Source: Amylostereum areolatum
Taxonomy: Eukaryota; Basidiomycota; Agaricomycetes; Russulales; Stereaceae
NCBI GenBank assembly: GCA_012932865.1
Contig: SAXG01000002.1
Span: 1,488,001 to 1,552,000, forward strand
Length of the DNA: 64,000 nucleotides
Reading direction: 5' to 3'
Shown in pieces: positions 36,396 to 47,153 of the stretch (positions are counted from its first letter, which is position 1; every line of letters starts with the position of its first letter). A program made the position numbers and the translations under genes. A model generated the notes under the pieces. That model had not been told where the DNA came from. It did no database searches and worked only from the letters and a program-made list of their open reading frames with translations.

Positions 36396-37986
36396 TATCC
36401 TTTAATACAAAGAGAGACGCGGTGGAGCGCTGCGTCACGTCACGACACAAACCGCGAGACAAGTGAGCTTTCTGATTGGTTGTGGGACAACAGCCACGTC
36501 ATCGTAACGCGACGCGTGACAAGTCGCGTTGACAAATGCACGTGGCTGCTTGCGTCATCCTAGGCTTGCGCGTCGGCCGGGTCGCCGCGTCGCTCTTCGT
36601 CTTGACCTCCACCACGTACTTGGCCACCGTCATACCTTCCCACTCTCTATGGCACCTCTACGCACCGCCGTTAGCGTCAAAGTAGCCTCCATGGCACAGC
36701 CCTACTTATACCTTTTACTTTGTATATCAGAAAACAAATTCAAATCAATTTTCCTCCAAAGCAATGTTTGTGCAGCAACATGGACGTGTTTTGTCGCTTC
36801 GGTCACGATGACCGCGTCGCTCCCACCCCCCCTGATTGGATTTATTTATATATCTAGAGATTTTTCGGGAAATTTCCTCGGTGCTCGGATGAGGCGTGGT
36901 GGTCCCGAGCTCGAGTGATGTACGACACGACCCGACCCGACACGACACAGTACAGCACACCCTGTCATCTGCATCCAGTGCATCTCGGTGCGTTCATCTG
37001 GATCATGTGCGCATTTTCTTTCTCTCTTGCGAGACGAACTGACATGTACTATTTGTGCAGAAGAATCTATGCGAGTTGGGGGTGACATTGGCTGGCCATT
37101 GGGACGGTGCACCGAGCAGGAACGCAGGTCCACTGATTCCGTCCAAGATGCAGCCCCCAGAAACAGTGCCCATTCAACCTCCTCGCAAGCGAACGAGAAC
37201 ACGGCCGTCCAGGTATGACTGACCTTAACAAACTGATCAATGTCCTTGCTTACTATATTGTTGTCTACAGCTTTCCTCGGCTGACGCCATTGGCCACCGC
37301 CGGTCTTGAGTGCGAGCACAACGACATCCTCAGGATCCTGAAGGTCCGCAACAGCATTGTATTGTGTCGTCCACGTCCGAATCAACGACAGGTGACACGA
37401 TAATGCAAGAACCCAACCAACCAGCAAGCCTCGAACGGAGCTTTCATAGATGGTACGTGCATACAGTATCAATCAATGTGATAGTAAAGGCTTTACTGAT
37501 CCTTTTGTTATCCATATCACAGGTGATATGTCCTCATCGACATTGCATATTCGCAGGCCTACTCGGCCCTCGGCGACTTGCTTCCTACGCCCCCAAGGAC
37601 TCCAGCTCTGAACCCTCAAGGAACAGAACAACCCACTCTGCTATCGAAATGGCAGATTGCCAAGAGAGCCCGACACGAGCGAGAGCATTTGGGACCGTCA
37701 CAAACCCCTCTACTGTAGGCGGCTGTAGTTTGGCAACTCGCAACCGGTGTCACATGACCGTGGGAGCGGGTAGAGGAGGGCAACCCGGCCTCGGGGACGG
37801 GGGACATCCACTTTAGGCAACGCAACCTCTTGTGAGTGAGCTCTCCCAAAGGGCCAAAGCTGTCCTATGTAGCGTCGAGTGATCATCCTCACGCTTTGGC
37901 CCATTACACTGTACACGAATCTGTATATGAATACAAGGTTTTGTGCACACTGACCACCTTATTTGTCACTGAGTGCTGATTAGCTC
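36396..37986. other. Gene-poor region, possible decayed small gene
   Basis: Between about 37040 and 37705 there are coding-like fragments on the plus strand with plausible splice signals: PPETVPIQPPRKRTRTRPS before a GTATGA donor, VSSTSESTTGDTIMQEPNQP, and GDLLPTPPRTPALNPQGTEQ ... KWQIAKRARHEREHLGPSQT. They do not join in one frame and match no family I know. The rest shows nothing. The unit CCTCGGGGACGGGGGACA at 37789 recurs beyond the MITE. Confidence 0.3.
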
Positions 37987-38498
37987 AGGACCCCTGAAAT
38001 TCCCTATAAATGATTCATCTCGGACCACCGAAAATTTGGGCCTTATGGGAACCTATGTATGGTACTCTCCACCGAAAATGGGCCCCGTAGGGCCGACATG
38101 TTGGAGCTAAGAACCACTGAAAAGGAACCCGCCCGTCCGAAGTCCCATCTTCACCACCGAAAATGGTAAGCATCTGAACACGCCGAGGATCTGTCAGTTC
38201 CAATCACAAGTATTTTGCATATTTTGCTTCCCATGGGTCTATGGAAGCAAACTAGGCATGTTATAGCAAGCTTGTGCATAAAATGAGAGTTCTGCTCTGG
38301 AAACCTCGACGCCGAAGGCGTGGGAAATTAGACTATTTTTAGATATGTATAGTCTAAGAACCACTGAAAACGGCTGACTTGAAAAAATCTATCATGTAAA
38401 TCACCGAAAATGGCCCAAATTCTGTCCCAGCGCACCACCGAAAACAGGTCACCCTGGGATGAATGCTCTATAGGGAATTTCAGGGGTCCTATTAGCTC
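37979..38498. mobile_element. 504-bp MITE with 22-bp perfect TIRs and 8-bp target duplication
   Basis: ATTAGCTC flanks the element on both sides (37979-37986 and 38491-38498). The element, 37987-38490, has perfect 22-bp inverted ends beginning AGGACCCCTGAAATTCCC, with imperfect extension inward (ATTCATC near both ends). No coding capacity. Inside, a motif close to ACCACCGAAAATGG occurs seven times in the same orientation. An 8-bp duplication suits hAT-like elements; the superfamily is inferred from that alone. Confidence 0.85.
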
Positions 38499-39230
38499 AT
38501 GAGGCTGGCAGCGCTGCGGCGGTTTGTAGAAAACAAAATACAATATGAGCGAACCTCATGTCGATTTCGTACTTGGTGCCGCTGGTGACGTATTCTTGAG
38601 GGTTTTTGACCTTTTTTTTGCGAAAATTAAGCATGGGTAAGCGGAAAGCAACTCAGCCTCGGGGACAGGGGACAACCCGCAAATTAGGCAACCGCAACCG
38701 ACCCCCGGGGACAGGGGACGTTGCCTAACGTCGGCCGCGTACAGTAGGCATCCCGGCTACAGTTTCCCTACTATCGGACTGCGAGTTGAATCTTCTACAC
38801 TTCATGCTTAGTACTTAGTTATGCTTATTTGTTGCTTATTTGAATACAATCACCACAGCCTTGCTACTTGAATGAGTGCAATGCACGGGTCTATGCTAGT
38901 CCACATATAAGTATGTAGTTGTAAACTGTATAAAGCTACTCATATCGTGTAGATCATTGCTGTATTGCCTTTGCCTGGCTAGGTGGTCTTTGACCCAGTG
39001 TCCTCAGATATGTGACCTTGATGGACATTGCCCGGGCACGTACGACAGACTACCCACCTCCACGGTCGAACAAGCCTTCCAAGTACCCAAGTATCAGTGT
39101 ACTAGGACTTCAGATGTTTCAAGGCCACGAGGTGGAAGTTTGATTGCTCGTGGAAACTGGTTTGCGTCTCTTCAATATGGTCAATACATGTGTGCATACA
39201 AATTCACATTCCGAGGACCACTGCTTTCCG
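38499..39230. other. Intergenic with a GC-rich repeated unit
   Basis: 38656-38699 repeats the unit at 37789-37826 (CCTCGGGGACAGGGGACA then TTAGGCAAC and GCAACC), and 38704-38730 holds a related unit ending TTGCCTAA, the reverse of TTAGGCAA. No gene was recognised. Confidence 0.45.
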
Positions 39231-40364
39231 TCAAAGCCTCTGTGACGTCGCGTCTGACGGAAGCTCCACGACTTGGTCGAAGCCGGGATACAATGGCAAA
39301 TTGAGCTCAAATTTTTCTTCCAAAGTTCTGATACCGTCAATGACATCGATCAGACTCGCGATATTCGCGGAAATGAGGAGACCATAGTTAAGATAACGCA
39401 CTTTGGAACGAACCGTCCGCCGAGGAAGTGCCGCCCCTTGAAGGCACGCACGCCTTCCTTGGGTGCTGTGAGGCTGATGAGGACATCTGGGTTTAGCCCG
39501 ACACCCTCTGCGTTTCCCTTTTCGACATCCCAGCCAGATGGGACATCAACCGAGACGATCGGAAGACCAGACTGGGAGAGGAGGGGTAAGGCGACGTCGA
39601 AAGGGGAGCGTACGGGGGGTTTGAAAGAAAACCCGAATATGGCGTCAAGGACGACGTCGTGCGAAGATAAGGCATCTTTCAGGGTAGACGAGGCGAGGGA
39701 AATGTCGGTGGTAGAAAGTGTGGGGATGTGCATGTTTGAGCACTGCGAGTGGAGACGCTACATAACGGGCGCCGATGAGATGGCATGATCAGTGGAAAAC
39801 GATCCAAAAGAGGGCCTTACCTTGTAGATATCCTTAGACCCGGGCTGTATCCTCCTTGTGATGTCGGGTTTAGATAATAGAACATGTGTAGCGCACCTTT
39901 GGCATCCAGATCGTCGGCTTATACCCGAACATTCCTGTCCACGGAGAGTATCAGCCCACCTGTCATTGACAAGCGAGCCGAGCACGCACCGAGGTGTCTA
40001 GCTGCGACGAGACCATCTCCACCCTGATTCCCGGGGCCACAGCAGACCAGCACACGAGGATGAGTTTTGCTGTCGAACACCGTCGCCAGCGTCTGCGCAC
40101 AAGCGAGACCGGCCAGCTCCATCAGCTAAGTTAGACGCGTGTCAGGCAAAATGAAAAAAATGTCATAAGCCGGTTTCAACGCGCCTGGTCAAGGCTGAAT
40201 GCGCCAGCGGCGCTCATGAGTTCCTCATCGATCTGTAGCGGTGCAAGGAGTGTAGGATCAGGTTCATTCAAATTTCAATACCAGCGCCATGGGGCTCAAA
40301 CAGAGCTACGCGCTAACTGACTTGCCTGTTGTGCGGTTCGAGCGGAAAGATACCTCAGTGACAT
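39231..40364 (-). CDS. NAXE: NAD(P)H-hydrate epimerase (YjeF_N domain)
   Basis: The enzyme interconverts R and S forms of damaged NAD(P)H hydrate so that the dehydratase can repair it. Exons begin 40364-40326 ([13 protein letters not shown]) and 40232-40185 ([16 protein letters not shown]), then from 40125 [11 protein letters not shown] and the Rossmann motif [18 protein letters not shown]. Short exons follow ([17 protein letters not shown]), then the core with [32 protein letters not shown] and [14 protein letters not shown]. The last exon encodes [19 protein letters not shown] and ends at 39231-39233. All splice phases agree and there are no frame errors. The first two introns use GC donors (CAG/GCAAGT and CAG/GCGCGT). 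An N-terminal targeting peptide is not evident in this short first exon. Confidence 0.9.
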
Positions 40365-41452
40365 TTTTAGAAGTGGGTGTTGATTTGAGGTAAGAGTCGT
40401 ACGGGGAAAGTAAAGGTGTGTACTGGCAGCGAGTAACGTTATAACGGTGCATCTGTGCTGAGACTGTGCAGCACGGACGCCATTGGTTACGTAATTTTAG
40501 ACGTCATCGTCTTGGGATATTAACAAGTACAAACAAACATCTTATTTTCACACCTTGACAGCGACCTCTGAGCTGCTTAACCCAGAACCCCCGCATCTCT
40601 TAACTTTCGGCACTAAATCTGCAGTCATATCATGTGCGTTCCTTCTTGAACATGGCTCTCAGGTTTTGGTGATTTGAAGCCGCCTAGTAGCTCTAGGTCG
40701 AAGTAGACCCAGGTGAGGTGCTTTCAGAACTCATACATCCTTCAAATTGGCGACGAGTCGGGAGCAGACCGCTTCGTGACTCTGGGTTATTTCAGTTGCT
40801 ACTGTAGGTATGAGACCATACATCTCTCAACAGCCCTTCATGCTGCCGCTGACAGGGTATCCGACTCTTTGCAAGGTGTTTCTTCGCCAGTCTCCTCTCA
40901 CCCGTTTTCTTGGAACACAAATGTCACCGATCCGTCCCACAGAAGACGAAAAGTTTTTTCCGAAGATACGTATCACCTGTTGTCGGATCATGAACCCTAT
41001 GACCTGTCTGTCCCGGCATTCTGTCTCACCCAAGGACGACGATACTAGGTTCCTAGTTTTTTCTTCCATTTCACTTTATACTTACAGGTAACCACCCCCG
41101 CGCGTGTCAATGTGACGTTACCTTATCGATTCATGTGTAGGATTCACGGTCCAGGGCTTGGGATGAAGCCCTGGACATGTGTAAGAACTCCACGTGCCAG
41201 TGCATCGACCAGCTCTAGTTCTCTTAGAAAAACCGCGTCTACATCGCAGCCACGTCCACGGGCTTCCAAGGATATACAGTTACTCTCGAGAGTTTGACAA
41301 GTTTCCGCCTTTCCTTTCTCTCACCTGACGTGCTATGACCGTCCGCGTGGTTTCGTAGTTGGAAAGCGCCTGTACCGACGTATAAAGGGCTTTCGTACGT
41401 AGTCTAGGCGGTCCTCACTCCTCAGACAATCTGACATCTCAGCTCTCCACAC
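40365..41452. other. Divergent intergenic region, possible unrecognised small gene
   Basis: Between about 40630 and 41300 the plus strand has several splice-like signals and a 111-codon frame, but no frame is convincing and no domain is visible. The flanks should contain the NAXE promoter (minus) and that of the orphan at 41453. Confidence 0.35.
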
Positions 41453-42139
41453 ATGGCTCGTCCATTCAGTCCTATCCCCATTACGCAATTTCAGTCTTCC
41501 ATGGGACCCACACCATGGGACATGCCAGGCTGTTATCCAGTGACAACCAACCCTGCGTCGGAACCCATACTCCTCATATTGTGCTACAAGAAAAAGCCCA
41601 CGTACGCCCTCGCGGAGTCCATGAAAAGCTACGAAGTGAGTCTGCGATGGACTGCTCCCAATGGCTCGTACCGATTTTATGATAAACAATCGCAGGGGGC
41701 GATCTCGAATGTCCGGATGCACTTTCCCAATCTAAACGGTGTCGATGCCGATAAAATTTCATTCTACGTCTTCACCGATAACGAACTCGTTCGCATACCC
41801 GCCGTCGTATGGGCAGTCGCGTTTCATGCACTCGGAGAGTCGCGCTTCATCTGCATCGAGGTCGACGGAGAATCTTCCTCGCTTCCCGCCTTTCCGTTTC
41901 GTTTCAGCATTAGCCAATGGTTCGTTCCGCCCATGGAGTTTCCGCCTCTGCCGCCCGCAAGCTGGAACCCGTATCCACTTCCATCGTGGAGTAGCGTCGA
42001 GTCGCCTTACCCGCCACCCCCTTTCACGACGATCCCTGAAAAAGCACCTCAGACGGCACTGGAAAAGTCGCCGAAGGAAAAAACGAAGAGGATATTTTTG
42101 TTAAGATGGATGAAGACCCTACTCCGCGGCTCCGACTAA
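41453..42139 (+). CDS. Orphan 228-residue protein, function unknown
   Basis: A single open frame MARPFSPIPITQFQSS ... TLLRGSD. The middle has plausible globular character (ISNVRMHFPNLNGVDADKIS, FYVFTDNELVRIPAVVWAVA). The C-terminal third is Pro-rich (FPPLPPASWNPYPLPSW) and ends in a basic tail (KSPKEKTKRIFLLRWMKTLL). No signal peptide, membrane span or known domain was recognised. Composition and an uninterrupted frame support a real gene, but a lineage-specific protein cannot be confirmed by eye. Confidence 0.55.
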   Translation: MARPFSPIPITQFQSSMGPTPWDMPGCYPVTTNPASEPILLILCYKKKPTYALAESMKSYEVSLRWTAPNGSYRFYDKQSQGAISNVRMHFPNLNGVDADKISFYVFTDNELVRIPAVVWAVAFHALGESRFICIEVDGESSSLPAFPFRFSISQWFVPPMEFPPLPPASWNPYPLPSWSSVESPYPPPPFTTIPEKAPQTALEKSPKEKTKRIFLLRWMKTLLRGSD

Positions 42140-42945
42140 GAAAGGCCCGATCAACGTGAGATACAGTGCGGCTTTATGGTTTTGTGGGCTCCAATTCTCT
42201 CTTCACACCCCGTTCTTACAACGCGCTTGCACAGGAAAATGAACGCATCGGATGACAATATCCTCGCATCATGTGTACGGCACGACTCCATGCTTGTATG
42301 TATGACATTGAATTCTGATCTGATTTAACAACTGGATGAAGGTGGTGTGAGTGTTGCCGCGGAACGCTCGCCTACTTGACAGTCCAGATGACTTTATACG
42401 TACAGACGCAGGCCTCCCAGATGACCCGGTATCCTCTCTTCTCGTCGCGCCGGGAGCCACCGCCTACTGGTCTCATATATTGCTCGAACTTACCGGCAAC
42501 TCACCAATGTCAATCTTTGGATAATACCTGCTGGCGCTGAGGTATTTGCGTGGCTAGGTTCCAACCCGCGGCGCCTATTCTGAAAAGATAATCCCTCACA
42601 GTTTCAGAAACAAATCCTTGCGCTAGTACGCCGTTGCTACCTTTCCCGACTGGCCATCAACGTGCCAACTTTAAACCTATCTGATATGAAAAGCAATACA
42701 CAATGTTGCCTCCAATGGTATGGATTCAGTTCCTGTCGACGGTAATGCATTCCTAATATACTGAAATGACAATCGAACAATGCCTCGTGGCGAAGAACAG
42801 ATAAAGGAACGAGAGACCAAGGTTTGCTGTGGTGTACTTTTCTCCTTAGCGTGATGTATTTGGGGGGCGAGCGATAGTAGCGAACCATCCTCCTGTATCT
42901 GTATAGACAATTATTATCTTAGGTGTCTGTAGTCGTAAAAGCCAT
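42140..42945. other. Intergenic, no supported gene
   Basis: 3' flanks of two convergent genes. Only short frames without domains were seen. Confidence 0.4.
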
Positions 42946-43870
42946 TCAAGCGTCAGACTTCACACTGATCACAGGACGAATCAACATCGGTAGCTGCGGT
43001 CCGGTTTGGATACCCTCGACCCAAGGACGACCCACGACCATGGTTCTACGTACGATCTCTTCCGGTGAAACGGCAAACTCGAACTCAAAAGCGTGGACCA
43101 AGGTGTAGATAAGCACCTTCATTCTAGCATCGGAAACTGTTCAGCCAGCGTCTTAAATGAAACAAGCCGGGAACATACTCGATGACGGAAAAGCGGAACC
43201 CAATGCATGCGTGAGGGCCGCCAAGAAAGGTGAGCAAGTGGCTGAACACGCCTGGCATGGTGTGAACTGACTCAGGGAGCTTCTCTCATCGTTCTAGCCT
43301 GCAGCAACCAAATTTATCTCCTCGTATACAAACAACAAATAAAGCATCAAGATGCGCACCTAAACTCATTGGCATCCTCACCCCAGATGTCGACGGACCT
43401 ATTCAAAACCCAGATAGGAATATTGATTACGTCTCCAGCATTGACACTGTTGGAGACCCAAAGAAGGACCCAATTGAGTAAACACTGTACTGGTCGAGTT
43501 TGTCGAACAGATTGCCGTACCGGATCTCCTGTTGAGTCACACCATTGGCGTCTGTGTATGGCTTTCCAACAGGGATAACATCTGACTTGGTTTGAAGAGG
43601 AAGAGTGGTCCATAGTTCCGAAGAGTTGAGGGCCATTTCACGCCAGTCTCGGCATACCCAACTAAGGATGAGAACTGCGGGTGTGTCTGGTGCAGCCTGG
43701 TCGAGACCTATATGAGTAAGGATGGTCCACCTGAATATTTCGAGGAGAATTTCATTCGGGAAGAGGGTGAAGGGCGAAACAGCGTTCGGTGGTGAGTATT
43801 CAGTAGGAATATGGGGTGTGTCTTCTATAGGGATATATGCCTGTAGTTCAACTGTAAGACTGTGTACCAT
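42946..43870 (-). pseudogene. F-box/cytochrome P450 chimera with one premature stop
   Basis: Four exons (43870-43521, 43446-43360, 43298-43179, 43123-42946) splice in perfect phase to 245 codons. Residues 1 to about 93 are an F-box N terminus (SPFTLFPNEILLEIFRWTIL ... VLILSWVCRDWREMALNSSE, LWTTLPLQ). From about 94 the sequence is the C-terminal part of a cytochrome P450: SDVIPVGKPYTDANG, the PERF-like segment NRSVDIWGEDANEF, and the heme loop FLGGPHACIGFRFSVIE with its cysteine. It ends VISVKSDA and a stop at 42946-42948. TGA at 43286-43288 replaces the tryptophan expected in LERWEKLPESV. The P450 N-terminal two thirds is absent from the window. A functional enzyme is impossible; the F-box part could still be expressed. 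Confidence 0.82.
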
Positions 43871-44418
43871 GTCTGCTGTAGAACATTATGCGCACGATCT
43901 CTAGAGGGAGATTGCTCGAGTTACCGAAACCAACTTGCTGGATAATGTGCTTCGCAAACGTTTTTTATGGAGGGAGCATAGCCCTCGCAACCTTGATATA
44001 GACGAGGCATTGGTGGAGGTTGTGTGTTTAGAGGGTGCATCAAGGGATGGCAGAAACGGAAGGGAATATCTGGCCGTCGGCAGGCCTGGCATGTCTATCC
44101 CGTGGGAAACCACACGTGATCGATCTAATCGGTCTTTGCTTTTCTTCAGTACAACTTCGACAGAAGCACGGGGGCGAAATTAGAGGGGGAGGCTGGCGCT
44201 GTTACTGTAATAGTCGGTAGATCGGCAAGACGAAGAGGTTCGGACATTTCGATTCTCGACTACTTGTGAAAAGCTTGCCATAGAGGCAGAAGTGCAGACA
44301 GAAAATCAAATAACTTCGTCATTCGATCCATATACTAATACGCATAGGTCGCGTCGTGGAGTATTACCCCCTCCGGATATCGTCTTGACCCACTTGGTCG
44401 ACAATCAACGTTCGACGT
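43871..44418. other. Intergenic, no supported gene
   Basis: Between the chimera's start and the stop of the sulfite oxidase gene. Short frames on both strands lack domains; no missing P450 sequence was recognised here. Confidence 0.4.
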
Positions 44419-46539
44419 TCAACACTTGGGTTCACGTGGATTCTTCCTCATCCTCTCTAGGTACTCCTTGTCGTCCTCGAGCGAGAAATGAAGAGGTTCA
44501 GACAATGACTGGAACCCGTTCCCGCCATGGGCCTCGATCTGCGCGAGCCTAGCACGCGTCGCAGGACGTGACATATTCACGCTGTAGATCTTGATGCGAT
44601 GGCACGAAGAGGTAACGTGAAGGTCCCAGCTACAACGTAAGATGCCCCATTAGAAACCAAGGATGACGGGAAGATAGAAAAGAAGACGTACTTCCAAGCA
44701 GAACGAACGAATGTCGGCTGGGTGTTGTTGGACGAGTCCCACGCGCGGACGCAAAGTTCGACCCAGCCCTCCGTATCGACGGGAAGTTTGGTCTTCCAAA
44801 GGCGCCAGGCATGGTAGTGTTTCTCGGTCATGTCTTCCTGGTCAACTTCATACCATGCGTGACCACTGCAACATTCGTCATCGTACGTCAGTACTTCATC
44901 TACTAACAGCACAAAAAGCCACGCACCCATCGGGCGAAACCTCCACACGGACGACCCAGTTCCCGTTCCCGCTGTACGACCAGCCTTGGAGCTCAATCTT
45001 CCCATCGTGTACGATCACCTGCTTATCCATCGGGGTCAAGATAGCACTCCTATCGTCGACAATCGCGTTAGCACGTGTATGGGAAGGTGATGTGACGTAG
45101 AACAAGATGAAGAGCAAGAAGAGCAAAGGAACACTTACGAAACAGGCATCGCCTGGATCGAGAATCCATTCGAGTACAAGCGCGTTCTGTTTTCCGGTCT
45201 GGAAGGAGTAATATAGGTATTCCTTGCTTTGCACGGGCCCCATACTCGGCTCGCGCAACGCATTGATCCGGTACAACCACTTGCAACTACGAAACCGAGT
45301 AAGCGCCTGGACGTCCTCGGAAAGTCGACCCAAAACAGTACCTGCGTGCACCGATATAGCCAGCCACGACCGCGCGGAGTGGGTATCCATGTATTTTCGG
45401 CAGAGGTTCGCCGTTCATCTCCCAAGCGAGGAGAACTTCTTCACTCTGCCGTACTTTGCGCCATGGAACGGAGACCGCATAGTTGAAGACGTCCCCTTTC
45501 TTGAAATAGGTGTCTGCACCGATGAATTCGAGGTGCTCGCAATCGGGGGTGACACCACCACAAGCAATCTTCAGGACTTTCTTAAGAGGTACACCTCGAT
45601 AAACGGCCGTTCCACTAAGATAAGTCCGTCAGTCTCCTTTGTGAGGACCAGGATCCAGAGGCAATGATCAACTTACATGGCACCTTCACCCCAAGGCGCG
45701 TTGATCAGCTCATCGCCATCTCCAGGATATTGCTGGATCTGTTCGATACGGCGGGTTCCACTGCACTGCAGCGTGACAGTGACTTCAGCTTGCCTACATC
45801 GCCGTACCAAGTCATGAGTCTAACATCGAGCCGGAAATGCGAGTGGAGACACACGGGAATTTGTTCGGGTTTTTGAGGTCCCGTAGGGTGATAGTAGTGG
45901 GGTTATTAACCAGCCCACCGATCTCGAGTTCTAATGCATCTTCATCGATATCCGGCACGCCCCCATGGTTTCGGACGCTATAAAGGTGGCATGAGCACAT
46001 CAGCTTCGACGAGCGCCACCCCAAACGCCGACAGAGGGTGTGCACGCACAAGTGATACTTGTTGTCCGTTATCTTGCCCTCGAGTAGCTGTGGCCGCCTC
46101 GTCTCGCCGTTGTAAGGAAAGTCAAGGAGGTGGATGAGATCGGGTTTCTCGCGCTGAACAGTGGCCCAGCTGAAGTCGACAATGCTACTCAGACCGAGCG
46201 CTGCATGATATTCTTTCCATCGATAGCCGATAAGCACTGGGTTGGTTTTCGGGAGGGGGACAAACTGGAACTCTGTACGACAGTGAGAAACTGAGCATGG
46301 AATGGCATAATATTGGGGAGCTCGCCTGGCGATGGTGTGAATTTGTGAGTCTTGAGGAGTTCGCGAGCGAGAGCCTTGCGCTCTGGGTATTTCTCCCACT
46401 CGACGTACCTACATGAAAGATGAGCATCGTAGGCACTGCGCTGACGATCCACGCACCCTCTCCAGTCCTCTTTCTCCTCGGGGAACAGGTCGGCGAGGGT
46501 TGAGCTGGACTGTAGCAACGACGGACGGTGGTGTGACAT
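44419..46539 (-). CDS. SUOX: Sulfite oxidase (molybdopterin enzyme)
   Basis: Oxidises sulfite to sulfate with a molybdenum cofactor. The N terminus [13 protein letters not shown] splices to [20 protein letters not shown] and then [12 protein letters not shown]. The Mo domain has [36 protein letters not shown] with the Mo-ligand cysteine, [20 protein letters not shown], and [20 protein letters not shown]. The dimerisation domain follows ([20 protein letters not shown] ... [42 protein letters not shown]). The tail ends REPKC at 44419-44421. No cytochrome b5 domain is present, as in plant-type and many fungal enzymes. About nine short introns all keep frame. The second intron uses a GC donor (CAG/GCGAGC, near 46336). 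Confidence 0.92.
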
Positions 46540-47153
46540 GGAGGGCTGTCAGGATAACAAAGCGTAGAGAAGAGTTCACCTTTAAATAGGTGCAGTTGAC
46601 GATTAGGGTGGGTTTCCCCGCGTGGATAGGCTTCTTCGAGGACAGCTCCGGTACCGCGCCTATACTTGCGGCGTGGAAAGTACTTTCCCAACGCACTTGT
46701 CACAGCAGTTCCAGGCCTCGTTTTGTGAGAATTCGCATTGACCCTTGAAGCTTGGAGCTTGCCCGTAAGTTGATGCAAAAGAAACCAAACCTCTCCCCGC
46801 GACCCTGGTATCTTATATTCCGTCTGATGCTCGCTCCTTTCTTGCCTTCCACTCCCGTGTCGTCTTAGGATGGCTTCGATGTAATGGTCAGAGGTCACGG
46901 AGGGCCGAAAGTACGCCACACGATGATCCACTTTATACCCACAGTTCTGAAAGAAGAAAGGGTATTGGCCTGTGGACGATAAAACATGCGCGATGTGTGC
47001 GAGGATAGCATTCGCAGGTCGAACATTACGTATCGTCCTACACCAGGTGACATGCAAAAGTGGACTGAACAAACATTCGTCAGCGAAGGCCAGACACATG
47101 ATGTAAAGGACGTCACCATAGCTGTAGGTGTAGCAACACGCCCACCCATGTGT
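46540..47153. other. Intergenic between SUOX and EBP2
   Basis: Contains the SUOX promoter and the EBP2 3' end. The long minus-strand frame across it is a continuation of non-coding frame and shows no domain. Confidence 0.4.
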
